Assembly (NCBI GenBank): GCA_951217055.1
Contig: OX578278.1
Coordinates: 39,281,115 to 39,345,114 of the forward strand
DNA from: Gerris lacustris
Lineage: Eukaryota > Arthropoda > Insecta > Hemiptera > Gerridae
DNA length: 64,000 bases
Reading direction: 5' to 3'
The translations under genes were made by a program, and so were the position numbers. Shown in pieces: positions 23,313 through 35,055 of this stretch. The notes below the pieces were generated by a model. The model was not told where the DNA came from. It saw nothing but the letters and a program-made list of their open reading frames with translations, and did no database searches. Position 1 is the stretch's first letter. Every line of letters starts with the position of its first letter.

Positions 23313-24370
23313 GGAGGAGTATGTTGACAAGGTCAATCCTAGTTAGCTCTTTGAACTAGAAGCAAGAAAATATCACAAATTCAAAAGTGCTAATACTTTT
23401 TAAAAGACTCCTAGCTTCTGGTTTTGTTTCAGAACTTGAAGTCAAACATGCTACCATATCATTTAAAGCAGTAATAATTCCTCCATGATGCGCTTATAAC
23501 TATTACAGCTTCCCGCTTTGTTGACCACCTAGTTCCGCTCTGTAGCTAGAGAGAGATAGGTATGTTTTTGAGCAAAACTTCCCCACCTATTAGTTGATGC
23601 TGCTAAGAATGAATAAAGACAATTTAAAACTCTAAAGTTAGTTTCTGCTTCATGAGTGACGCCTGCAGCATTGATCAAATTAATTTTAGTGAATGCGCAG
23701 CACAGGGTACGAAGTAAGCAAGAGTATTATTTTCCTGCAAACGGGTTTGAACACCTTTGTACTTTACAGCCATGTTAGCACCATTGTCACATAGCTGCCC
23801 TCTACAGTTCTTAAAATCCAAACATCTGCTCCAAGTGGCTAGCATTGGGGTATAGTCAAACATAACAGAGAAATTCTTTTCTTCTCTTACATAACTCAGA
23901 ATTTTTCCTCTTACTTTTGTTGCAATGATATCCAAAAACTCGTTGGATATTGTGCGAAAAGTAGCTGACCTGAACTTCTTTAGGGCGGATTATGTGTTCT
24001 CGTAGTGGGGGTGTGGTATCGAGAGAGTAAGTCAATGCTGTTTAAGAGCTTAATGTAAGTCACGCTAAGAAGAAGAGTAAGTCACGCTGTTTAAGATCTT
24101 TCCACTACTGTGATCACCAAAGTCAAGGCTTTCATCCGATCCTCGAAAAGCACCGCCTTGATCGGCCAAATGCAAAATTACATCCAGAACGGCATATAAA
24201 ACTGACTTCCAGCGATTCTTTTTCTGCGATATTTGTTCCTGTAGTTCTTTGTCAATTCCTCCTTTATTTAGAGAAACCTCTAATGTTTTCCAAGAACAAA
24301 AAATTTTTTTGTAGCTTAAGCATTTTCGTGTTCTGGAATTTTTTTATTTAACTTCTTCCACTGCGTGAGA

Positions 24371-25990
24371 CCTTCCTCCTTAGCCGTATGGAAAGCTCGG
24401 AAAATAATTTGCACGAATAGGTGACTAGATATTCCCCTTTACCAATTGTAATCATTTCCTTTCTGCGAATTATTCTATTGTAATAAAATCCTTATTCTAA
24501 TCTCCTCAACCATAGCAAGTTCCCCCAACCGCGTTTACCTGCTCAAACCACCCACTCCCCGATATACAGAATATGTATAATATTTCTTTTTTTGCGAATC
24601 CTCTTATAAATTTTCCATTTTGGAGTCACATCAAAAAATTAAAATGGAAAAATCATAGAAGTCTAAGTTCAATGCATGTGCAAATGTGAAATTACCTATA
24701 CAAGGTTTTGAATGTATAAATTTACTGTGGGTTCCAAAACTTTTTTAATTCTTGGCGGCCCACGCCGGATGAGATTCAGTTGTAAATTATTCTCCTCCGG
24801 GTGATTTACCGTTAAGAGAATTAGGCAACGAAAACCTAGGCTATAGAACATAAGTAGAATATAAATAGGATATTTTAACCTCCAATATCTCTGGCGGATC
24901 AGACATTTTCGAAAATCGGACAAACGACCCGAATTATTTTACATTTCAATTATTATAAAACTATGTTATAATCTATTAAATATTTCTAACACGCTCATTT
25001 TTATATTTGTAATTCACATAATTAATTTCAAGACCATCAATTTATAAAAAACTTTTTCATTAATCATGAAAATTTTTAATACTCATTGAAATGAATCAAA
25101 CTATTAAAACATTGAAATAAAGTAAATTCTTCAAAACCTTTATATCTTTTAAAAGTTATTCAAATCAATATAATTAACATAAATAATTATTAGTCATGAT
25201 ACATTTTTTTGCAAGTTTTTCAAAAAATAATTAATTAACATTCCTTAGAATTTTGACGGGGGGAAAACCACTTCAAAGCTGATAAGAAAATAATTAATTC
25301 TAAAAAAAAATACTTTTACTTAAAAATATTTCAGCTCTACCTTGATTAATATATTTAAATATGGAAGATAAATATTTCAATTTTTTTTTTTTTTAAAGAA
25401 AATAAAAAAATTAGTTATTAAGATGAAAAAATTATATATTTTACATTCTAGATGAGTAAATTATAGGTTTTAAATTCTAGTTAAATATTATACATAGTTG
25501 CAGGATCTCCTAAGATAGAGTATCTAAGAGGAAGAATATTAAAAAAAAGTCATTCTTTATAATTTTAAATAAAAATACAAAAAAAAAAAAACAACTGAGT
25601 TTTAGAGGTGTAATAACAAAACCTCTAAAAAAAATAATCTTTTCTTGATAGGGTGTCCAGTCTCTTGACAAAGATTAAAAAAGCACCAAGAGTAAACTAC
25701 CCTTATTTTTTTATTTTTTGTATCCAAAAATGTTATTTTAAAAGGTGGTTCAGAATTGAAAAAAAAAAAAATGTGTGAGACTCTAACGCATTAGAAGTGA
25801 AATTTAAGTTCTATAAACATATTATGAAATATGTGTATGAAATAGCACTGTTCAGTTTCTATATCCGCTATTTTGGTTTGTTTTCTATCTGTATGACGAG
25901 CCACGAGGTGTAGGGTAAAAGGTTAAACCGACCTCTCAGTTGCGCTCTCGATGTCTGGTCGGATACTCTCGCTCTCGGTGGCAACTCGAT
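24371..25990. other. Intergenic, very AT-rich, nothing recognised
   Basis: A- and T-rich sequence with many short homopolymers. The open frame at 24696-24923 has no recognisable features. Confidence 0.4.
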
Positions 25991-25999
25991 CTTTCGTTT

Positions 26000-26205
26000 C
26001 AAATAAAGTTATTGATAGCTTTTATTTCTTTCAAATTTTTGTTTTTATTTCATTGCTTCGTAATGATTTTTTTGACAAGTTCCCCTACATGGACCAAGTA
26101 TACTTGGATCGTGTAAACACTGCATCAAAAATTCATTTTTACTTTGACCAAGTGGATTTGATCAAAGTACTTTGTCCAAGTCAACTTGGATCGTGTAGAC
26201 GCGCC
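26000..26205. mobile_element. MITE C, right half only
   Basis: Matches the right half of MITE A (GACAAGTTCCCCTAC, GACCAAGTGGATTTGATCAA, CAACTTGGATCGTGTAGACG) and ends at a TTA shared with the next MITE. The left half is missing. Confidence 0.75.
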
Positions 26206-26704
26206 TTAAGCCGCGATTACACGATCCATGTTGACTTGGACCAAATCAGTTTTGACTCTATTTTGACGCTACTTGCATCGTGTAAACAGGTTATCAAAAG
26301 TCAACTTGGACATCCAAGTTGAGTTGGACATTATTTAATCTAAGTAGACTTGAATGGCGTCAACCATATGATTAAGACAAGAAAGCTGTCAAAAATGAGA
26401 AAAGACGTGAAAAGTTGTAACGGATTTGTTTACTTATTTATTGTTTTATATGGGTGTTCGACAACTTGGTCATGTACACCCAATTTTTTTTTTTTTAAGA
26501 AGGTTATTGACAGCTTTTATTTCTTTTAATTTTTTGTTTTTATTCCTTTGCTTCTAAATGATGTTTTTGACAAGTTCCCCTACTTGGACCATGTATACTT
26601 GGATCGTGTAAATACTACGTCAAAAATTCATTTTATTTTGACCAAGTGGATTTGATCAAAGTTACTTGGTACAAGTCAACTTGGATCGTGTAAACGCGGC
26701 TTTA
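26206..26704. mobile_element. MITE D with TTA target duplication (493 bp)
   Basis: Element 26209-26701, termini AGCCGCGATTACACG / CGTGTAAACGCGGCT, flanked by TTA on both sides (26206-26208, 26702-26704). Same family as MITE A but about 60 bp longer because of an extra segment around 26436-26500. It is inserted exactly at the right border of MITE C. Confidence 0.85.
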
Positions 26705-28090
26705 AAGCATAAACTCATTAGTCATTAGCGGACAGTGGACAAGCAAGTAAAAAGGAGTAGTACTACCTGTAGGTGTAATCGATAATCAGACGATTCAATA
26801 AAATTTAAGAAAAAAAAAAATTAATTCAAAGATTCCAATGTAGTGTAAACTTCCAGCCAGTCAGATTGAGAATGACCCAAGGAGGGGTCGAAATATCGAA
26901 ATAGCGTATATATGAAGTTTCATATTTTTTTTTCCAGTTTTAATGTTTGCTTCAGTTCATCATGTTCATCAGTTTCATGCTGAATCTTTTATGACCTGCT
27001 TAACGCATCATTAGGATATTACAGGACGAAGGATCTGGCCACACTATCTACTCGATCGTATGAAGATGAAGAGTGATACAGAATTTGGGGTGGTCGATCT
27101 TTCCTCATTAAATTGATGTATATGGTATTTTTTATTTTTTGGGAGCGAAGACTACAGTTCAAAAAACGACTAGTCTAACTATACTTAATCTGGCCACGAA
27201 GTACAATTCTCTGAACATATATGACAAATTTTATCGAAATCTGCTCAATAGTTTAAGCTCCACGTCTCGGCAGAAACTACAAATATATTATTTCTTTATT
27301 ATCATTACCTCATTGTTCTCCCTCTATTGTAGATGTTTCAAATTTTGTATATACAATAAATTGAAATTTGATTTTATGTATAACTAGTTATTTGTTTGCG
27401 AAGATAAAGATAAGAAATTGAAAATGGTTCGTTGAAATATCTGTCAATAAGAAAGACAAGAAGTTTTTTGTCTGTGAAATAGAAAATTTCGGGAGAGTGG
27501 AAGTTTATTTGTAAATTGTAATGTCTAAAGAGGGGGGGGGGGGTAGGAGAATGGGAAATGCAATTTGTTGATAAGATAGAGATTGTAGGGGTAGGGGGTG
27601 TCCTTGTGCTGGAAGAGAGCACAGCATCCCTTCTCAGTCTTGTCCCTTTACAAACTTGTTTATACCCAATTTCTAGTGAAAGAGTCGGAGATGTTCCTAC
27701 GTTACCTCGTAGTTTTTTAGCTGTTCCCTTGTAAACAGGGTGCTTTCCCTACCTCCCTCAGGCGCTACAAACCCAAAAAGAAGGTACTTTTTTTGTGTTG
27801 GCTCCAGGCTATTTTTCCTCTGCTTCTTCTATAGGGTAAAGAAGACGAGAAGAGGAGGGGGGTAGTACACAGTACGGATATCCTGACCAGATAGCGCTCG
27901 AGGTAGCAAAGAGGAGAAAACGGCTTCCTGTATCACTCACCTCCGACATAGTGAAAGAGAGAGAAAAAACCGTGATATAACTTTATCACTTTTTTTTCTT
28001 GTGTCGTGAGTTAAGAAAAAGTATTTAGCCTCGGGGTGTAATGTTCTCTGTTAACTCACCGAGCTAAAAAATATATATATATACTCTTAA
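26705..28090. other. Intergenic with G12 run and a possible Penelope end
   Basis: At 26868-26902 GAGAATGACC...GGGGTCGAAATATCG resembles the stem-then-GAAA layout of Penelope-like termini. About 26990-27080 has a weakly related counterpart near 42370-42470. A G-run lies at 27532-27543. Open frames here have no recognisable features. Confidence 0.35.
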
Positions 28091-28094
28091 GAGT

Positions 28095-28600
28095 TTACCT
28101 CACTCACTTTTCCTTTTAAGTGATATAACATCTCACTTTAAGTGTGAGAAACGTTTTTAAATAGGTGTCACTCTTGTTTAAAGAGAATAGGTAAGACACG
28201 TGTCACTCAATCACCTTCCTTCCTTTAAAAAGTGGTAAGATTATATGTCACTAAATAGTGAGATTGTCATGTCTTTAAATAGTGAGATTGTCATGTCATT
28301 TTATCGTGGCAAGTCCCATCTCTCTAACTAGTAAGATGAAGAAACATGTCACAAATAGTAGGGTAGCCTCTCACTTTACTAATTATTGGAATAGAGCATC
28401 CTGTCACTAATAAATGAGATAAAGTATTATGGGCTTAACTAGTATAATAAAGTGGTAAGTCACTATCTAGTAAATTAATTTGTAATGCCACTAACAAGTA
28501 AAATAATGTGTATAGTCACTAACTAGTGAATATGGAGTATCAGGACAACTAGTAAGTATTGGTAAAATATATAATATAATCACGCAGGTCACTAATTTTT
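28095..28600. repeat. Degenerate minisatellite with CACTA...TAGTG cores
   Basis: Fifteen or so loosely spaced units of roughly 25-40 bp contain variants of GTCACTAACTAGTGA, whose core is self-complementary (CACTAACTAGTG is a near-palindrome). The clearest examples are at about 28237, 28262, 28400, 28460, 28515 and 28575. There is no coding signal. Confidence 0.6.
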
Positions 28601-29819
28601 TGAGGCAATCGGTAATGATACTAGAAATTAAAATGAAATGCCTTTTAATTATCAAGGCGTATTTTTTATCTTTCATATGTCTGTCAGTCTATTCCTCGAA
28701 ATTCAAAATGATTTTATTGATTTTAAAACGAACGCTTATATAAAAAAAAATAACAAAAACCTTGTTTACTTTTAATTGTGAAAGAAGTTAAAAAACATAC
28801 TCAGTTACCTTAACCTGTTTACCTTCAGTATGAATAAATACCAGTAAATCTCAATCAATACTATTAGCTGTACTTTTAATTAAATTTGGATGGTATATCA
28901 ATATTGGCCCACACATAAACATGTTCTATATTAATTTCGACCTTTCACGTACATTGTATCCTTTTGGGTATTCGCAAATACTTTTCTTTTATTCTACTGT
29001 TTTATTCTCATGTGACCCATTTGTCCAGTGATAGGATTTGTGGACGCTTGTGCTAGTAGTATTAACCGCTATGGAGGTCAAACCACTTGTTCGAACGAAG
29101 AAGTTTGACTACTTATTTGGGCCCTGCTTACTAAGACTTTATGGAGTTCAGCCGCATACACTCACACATGTACTGCCGAAACGAATAAAATGATCCGATG
29201 AATATATAATGGTGTGATCAATAGTAAGCCATGTCAATCAATGATCTTGACTCTTGACCTTGCTTTAGATTTTAGATGGTCAAGTATCCGTCGACTTAAC
29301 TATCACGGTTAATCAAACCCTCGAGAAAGTTATGTACCACATTAAGTGGCAGGCTTTATTTTGTCAAATTTACATTTTATAAACTGTTCCTAATCGCAAA
29401 TCAACTCTTGCTTCAACAATAATTCCAATCTCCTACCTATATGTTATTGTGAAAAAAGTTACGAACTTGTTGAATGGTACTAGCGGTTTGATATCGGTAC
29501 GAAGAGAAGCATATGCTAACATAAAGTGTTTAGTTGCCTAATGTGTTTAATCTCTATCTACAGGACGCCATAACATGTTGAACCAACATTAATTCTAACC
29601 TCTTGGTAACATTAATAACTTGGAATAGAAGGGCTTACATGTATGGCGAACACAGTGAGGGGGTTTTCAACACCAACTACCAAAGCCTTGGAATTTATTT
29701 CTTGGACAACAGCTCTGGTGACACTAAATTTACTCCCCTGTCCCCGGGAATAATCCTCCCCCTCCACAATATTGCACACCATAAACGCACAGGAAGAGGG
29801 AGCTGGTGTATTGGGAGCA
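28601..29819. other. Intergenic, nothing recognised
   Basis: AT-rich sequence; no recognisable gene or repeat. Confidence 0.35.
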
Positions 29820-29884
29820 TATTATAAATTTTACTCACAACTCTAGGCCCTGATAAATTCCAACCCAGCTGTAAAATATTACGC

Positions 29885-29959
<75 letters not shown>

Positions 29960-30027
29960 TAATGCGTGATATTTTACAGCTGGGTTGGAATTTATCAGGG
30001 CCTAGAGTTGTGAGTAAAATTTATAAT
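29820..30027. repeat. Near-perfect palindrome around a (TA)n core
   Basis: Left arm about 29822-29894 and right arm about 29954-30027 are reverse complements with about one mismatch (shared CTCTAGGCCCTGATAAATTC). The spacer is about 60 bp of TA. No target duplication was recognised. Confidence 0.9.
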
Positions 30028-30077
30028 ATAATATAAGAGTATCCAAGAGAATTTGTTTTCTTATTTTTGGGTTTTCG

Positions 30078-30132
<55 letters not shown>

Positions 30133-30470
30133 AATTTTCAACATTTATTTTTTTATTATTATTATTTTTTTTGTATTCTTCACCTAAATTCTTTCCATGA
30201 GCAAAATTTGGGGGAGATTGAAAGACGGGAAGTGGTTCAAAATTGGGGTAATAGGTGTGCGATGAAACTTACAAAGCAAATTAATATAATACCTGTTTTT
30301 TTTTTTTTTTTTTTTTTTTTTTTTGTTTTTTTTGGTTTCTGTATTCTTCGCCTAAATTGTTTCCATGTGCAAAATTTGGATAAGATTGAAAGACGGGAAA
30401 TGGTTCAAAATTGGGGTAATAGGTGTGCGATGAAACTTACAAAGCAAAGTAATAATATAAGACCAGTAAA
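30078..30470. repeat. A51 run and about 170-bp tandem duplication
   Basis: A poly-A run of about 51 (30078-30128) precedes two direct copies, near 30178-30295 and 30349-30460, sharing GATTGAAAGACGGGAA and GGTAATAGGTGTGCGATGAA. A T-run of about 27 lies between them. The open frame crossing this is low complexity and not a gene. Confidence 0.8.
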
Positions 30471-30472
30471 AA

Positions 30473-30953
30473 ATAAGTCGTCTCGCGTAAAAAGTTGTGA
30501 GATGATAGGTCTCCCACTGTCCGTGTAAGTTTTACTAGGTCTAATTTATCCAGTGCAAGTACATGATGTTTGTCTGTCCCACTCTCTATTCTCTTTCCCA
30601 AATCATTCAACACGTTTAAATTTGAAAACTTTTTCTAACTTGGCAAATACACACCTCAAAGTTAAATCAATAATAAATATTTTGTTCATTTGAGCGTTGC
30701 AGCACAATGATACAAATTTGCATATACTGCATATAATTTTAGCCTCTTTGGGGTGCGTTTTTACCAAGTCGGAAAATGTTTTTATATTTAAGCGCGTAGA
30801 GTGATTTAGGAAAGAGAATAGAGAGAGGGACAAACAAACATCATGTTCTTGCACTGGATAAATTGAAATTAGACCTAGTAGAACTTACTCGGACAGTGTG
30901 AGACTTGGCTAAACCTATGATCTCACAACTATTTACGTGAGACGTAGCTTATT
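30473..30953. mobile_element. MITE-like element with about 165-bp inverted repeats
   Basis: Outer ends AATAAG...GTCTC and the reverse complement at 30941-30953. The arms share GTTGTGAGAT, TACTAGGTCTAATTT, AGTGCAAG and CTCTCTATTCTCTTTCC. The left and right arms differ by small indels. The interior (30640-30780) is non-coding. Target duplication is not clear. Confidence 0.75.
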
Positions 30954-31763
30954 AATTCATTTTTAATTAATTATTTAAAATTAAAATGAATTAATACCAA
31001 TATTTGCCCTCATACAACCATAATGCAAAAATATAAAGGATTTATAATAAAAACTTGGTTTTATGAACTAGTATTATTTCCACTAGTGTTTTTGTTGGGA
31101 TTTCACTTCATTTTGTAAGTATAAAATTATCTGGAGTAAATATGTTTACACTTTAAGATAATTGTCAATCAATACTGTCAAATCAACCTCAACATCACTT
31201 TCTAGCTTTAAAGTTCTCTACTAGATAGCTCTAGTGGCGCTGTTTACAATTTTTTAAAAAATTTTGAATAGGCGGTTTTTCTATTAGCCTTGAAAGGGAC
31301 AAAGAACCAGATTTTTACATTTTTCCTTTATTTGTACAATAAACCCTACCTATATAAAAAAATTTCAAGTTTCTAGGATTGTTAGAAGTGCTTTAGAATT
31401 ATGATGAGTGAGTCGGTGAGTGACAAAATAACCTTATGAACCACTATGGGAAGAGGTGTGAAATTTTTATTTCTGGTTCAGTTGTCATGAACTTTAAATA
31501 GAAATTAATTTTAAATATTTAAGTTTCTTCAATAGGATAATAGAGGGGGATCCAAATTTCCGTGAGTTGGTTCCAGTAAAGGTTGGTATACGGCTGTGCT
31601 CGACTTGGCAGGGGCACTACCGTGCCCCCCAGATATGAAAATAACAGTTTATGTTTAGCATCACAACCAATCTATTCTTTTCACTTAATCAGAAAACAAT
31701 TATCAAAATTTATTTTTATTAAATTATGTCTCAGACATCCCCATAAAATAAAGTTCATAATTA
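30954..31763. other. Intergenic, nothing recognised
   Basis: AT-rich; no gene recognised. Confidence 0.35.
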
Positions 31764-31997
31764 TTAAAGCCGGCTCCACATTCTCGGCGAGTGTATACAA
31801 GAGGTACCCTGGACATTCTCGCCTGAATGAAGACACCCCGCACCGTGATCCCGCTGACTCGGGTCTGAAATACCGACTCCGAGGGGAGTCGTGGCGAGGT
31901 GAGGCGAGACTACCCGTGGCAAGGCGAGCACATTCTCGACACTTTCGTGTTTGCCGACCCTCGTGTAGTCTCGCCGAGAGTGTGGAGCCGGCTTTTA
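31764..31997. mobile_element. MITE E with TTA target duplication (228 bp)
   Basis: Element 31767-31994, termini AAGCCGGCTCCACATTCTCG / CGAGAGTGTGGAGCCGGCTT (one base differs), flanked by TTA (31764-31766, 31995-31997). GC-rich relative to its surroundings and non-coding. The termini resemble those of MITEs A, B and D in layout. Confidence 0.85.
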
Positions 31998-34029
31998 GAA
32001 CTTTACCCCTATAGAAAGCCATAGAACCACCAAACGAAAACCTTTTTTTCTAAGTCATGTTTTGTCGATACCATTAAGAATAAGGGTGGTTTACTATGGT
32101 AATTGTTTAAAGTTTTGAGACTGGATTATTTTTACAGGTTATAGAACAAGCAGGAGTTTTTTTTAAATAAAATATGTATAAAAAAAAAATAAGAAACATT
32201 TCCCCTTAGGATACTCTATCTCGAGGAATGTGTATACTGAGTATATGAGAAATTAAAAATATATAAATTAATATATTCATGTAATATGCTATGACTGGAA
32301 TTTATCAAGAACCAGACTTGTGAATGAAACGAGTCCGACAGACACATTTTCTCTGATGTCAGAAATTATTTTGGTTGAGGATCTGTTGAATGGGGTCCCT
32401 TGTTGTTCATTACTGTCATTTGGGCCTTGGAAGCAGAAGATCCTGGTTCGATTCGGCAAAGTCCCCACCAAGCATCGTGATATTCCCATCGCAGAACTAC
32501 TAGGTACAAGGCATTCAAGTGTGTACACGCGACGAAGTCTCTAGTCTTTCTACATACATTATGTGTATACATGTCTATAGACAGTCCCTATACAATCACT
32601 CGAACTTGTATAAAATTGTGTACTAGGCCTAACCTTCCTTCAGTTCCTTGCAGTTCCTTCTTCTTTCCCTTTCCTCTCTCAGCAGTGGCCTCGACCTCAT
32701 TATTGTCATAACAGCAACTCTTTGTACGATTTACAGTCGTGAATGTGTGTGCAACCTCCACACACATACATAATGCTAACACTATATGGTTGCTGAATGC
32801 CAATTATGTGGTTTACAGCTAATGGAGCGACACAAACCTCTAGACATCCATTACATATTATAGTTGTATCAGTCCTTGGCAAGCCTAAGCTTTCCACGCA
32901 TTATTATTAATTATCATTTTAAATATTAAATTAGATGGGGAAATGAAAACCGTTCACACGCTCTGTCATCACAGAGCTTCTGTTACTTTTGGTGAGTTCG
33001 GATTCAAAGAACTACCTACTTATCTGGAAGACAAAAGAACCCAATATAATCCCAGAAAATATCTTTAGCTCAAAAAAAAAAATCATATTCAAATTCCAAA
33101 ACCCCTTCACCAAAAAAGCGGGGAGCATCAGCTTTCAATTGATGTACATCTGTTGATCCACCGGTTGAAACAAGTTAATTGTCGTGGTGTAATTTGGCTG
33201 TTGAATGGTGACGAGTTTGTGATATTAGGTTGATTTTGATTGAGCCGAGATATGATGAAGGGTTTGCGTGGTGTTGAGGAAGGCTGATTGGTCTATTCAG
33301 AATCCTTATCAAGGAGACTAGTTGGATTCACGTGACGTCAATATAAATGCCTTCAAAACATCTCCCCCTCCCCTCCCTTATCTAATTACTATCTTTGCAA
33401 ACATCAAGTATTCCTTCTAACTCAGACCTTTTCCTTAACATAGTAATCCGATGTAGAGAACATCTTCGCTGTATTCAAAACATAATTTTTCTATCCATTT
33501 CTACTTGTATCTTCCTTTTCATAGTATATTTCTATATTATTATTAAGTTATTTATTAGTAAATTATGTCTCAAGAAAAAATTAATTTCAATAATCAATTA
33601 TATTTTATAAAATAGCTATGTTTGTAGGAATGAACACGATTCAGGATTTTGAAGTAATATACAATATAATACACTTCCTAGTACAGACAAAATTCGTAAA
33701 CCCTTCTTACGAAATTATTTTTTTTTAAATAAAACTTGTTCTTCTACATGTTAGGTTGTAAAAGGGTTGAAAGAAAAAGTTTTATAAGCCTATTTTATAA
33801 TTTTATGACAATATTTTGTTCGATCTAAGTTTCTGTTTTATTTTACAGTCATTAAATAATAATTATAACTTATATTCATTTTTAGTTAAAAAAAAAATAA
33901 AAAAATAAATCAGGTAAGTACGTTTACTAAAAATATCGTTTTATATACATAATTATAATATGTATATTCCTAATTTGAGCTATTAAATATGTTGAGTAGT
34001 ACAATCGGCCCAGCAGTATCAAGATAATG
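31998..34029. other. Intergenic; possible tRNA-like B box at 32445
   Basis: GGTTCGATTCG at 32445-32455 resembles a Pol III B box, but no A box or tail could be paired with it. A less AT-rich, non-repetitive part runs 32300-32900 with small open frames on both strands, none recognisable. The rest (32900-34029) is AT-rich. Confidence 0.35.
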
Positions 34030-35055
34030 GCTATTTATGTGATTGTTCAGCTATGACTTTTGAACAATTTTTTATACAGATGTGAAACGAATGTCTTTAT
34101 ATGGATTTTTACTGTCCAAAAACAATGGAACTGCTCCCAAGTGTCTAACCCAATCCGCTCCCAAGATAAAGATTTTAGGGGAGAGGGGACATCATTTTTT
34201 TTTTTTTTTACCAAATATGCGACGAATGAAAAATTCCTCAAATCCATTTTTATTTTTTGACAAATAATAACAACTATGATTTGTTTTAGAAATTTTAGTC
34301 GATTTGTTAAAAAAAAATAGAGGGCGAGGGGACACAAACAACGGCAATTTCAAAGACGACTCTTAACTCTAAGATAAATTGGTGCAAAAACGAAACCAAA
34401 TATATAATTTCACTCAGGGCGTCCTGTATGTAATCCTTACACAAAACTCATTTCCGTTAAAATCAACTCTAATAATAATAATTTTCCTGTGATGGGTTAG
34501 TACACATAACACAACTACAAAATTTAAATTTTTTGGTGGGTACTGTCGAAGATCAGGTGCTAAAGACAATCAGATAAGCTCAGGAATGAATTCTCATTTT
34601 TCACTACGGACCCTAAAAACAATAAAGGTATCAAAGGTAATACGCCTTTGTTGTTTGATAATATAGATGGTCATATATTCTTTTTTCATTGTGTCTTCAG
34701 GGGTTAATAATATAATAAAAGCTAATACATTTGCTTTATTATTTATTAAGTAATATTTCGTCTCTCCAAATTTGAGACATTTTCAAAGGACCCCGAGGAA
34801 ATATTAAGAAATTATTTTTAGCTCCAAATTCGGGGGCGCTACCTCCCAAAAACTCTAAAATATTATTTCTCAAAACTGTTCCGACGATTTTGATAAAAAG
34901 TAGTCAGTTTAAATACGAATCTAACGATATAAGCCGTCTTCCCGGGAAAAATCAATTATCTGAGAAAATAGCTTTAGACGCGACTGGAGAGAGGCCGGGT
35001 TCGATTCCCCGCCGATGAGAAGTTATGTTTATGATAAATTTTAATGAAATGTTCA
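34030..35055 (+). repeat. Dispersed repeat family, copy 2, with B-box motif
   Basis: 34195-34640 matches the 11095-11700 repeat. It is followed by 34700-35010, which ends in the GGGTTCGATTCCC motif (34998-35010) shared with 20121-20400. This joins the two repeat segments into one family of about 1 kb. A diverged relative of the second half appears around 42880-43100. No coding capacity. Confidence 0.55.

Larger units (their letters stand above)
22580..24370 (-). pseudogene. Decayed hAT-type transposase (DUF4371/ZMYM-like)
   Basis: Minus-strand fragments match the hAT-like proteins with a DUF4371 domain. Near 24100-24350 lies the LADQGGAFRG region, and at 23675-23960 the best block: ISNEFLDIIATKVRGKIL, then CRGQLCDNGANMAVKYKG and VPCAAHSLKL, with the RNase-H-fold region around the conserved CRGQ.YDNA and CAAHSLNL boxes. 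Then comes RW.SF near 23580 and the C-terminal KSISTFEFVIF and FKEMRKRKKKRM segments (23340-23420 and 22750-22800). There are multiple stops and frameshifts. A MITE (22935-23220) with an inverted 50-bp duplication splits it. No intact start, BED finger or hAT terminal repeats were identified. It is not functional. Confidence 0.72.

Noticed and set aside
25951..26322. 123-residue plus-strand open frame
   Set aside because: It lies across MITE C and the left end of MITE D; the protein has no recognisable features and the DNA is explained by the inverted repeats.
28095..28600. CRISPR-like array
   Set aside because: Repeats are degenerate, irregularly spaced and in a eukaryotic context.
30067..30528. 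153-residue open frame
   Set aside because: Starts in a poly-A run (Lys/Phe runs) and crosses a tandem duplication; low complexity, no domain.
31583..32022. Overlapping open frames on both strands (143 and 113 residues)
   Set aside because: Both cover GC-rich MITE E; the frames follow from its palindromic composition.
32366..32803. Small overlapping open frames in a less AT-rich stretch
   Set aside because: Frames on both strands are short and none shows a domain, so no gene can be supported, though an exon or UTR cannot be excluded.
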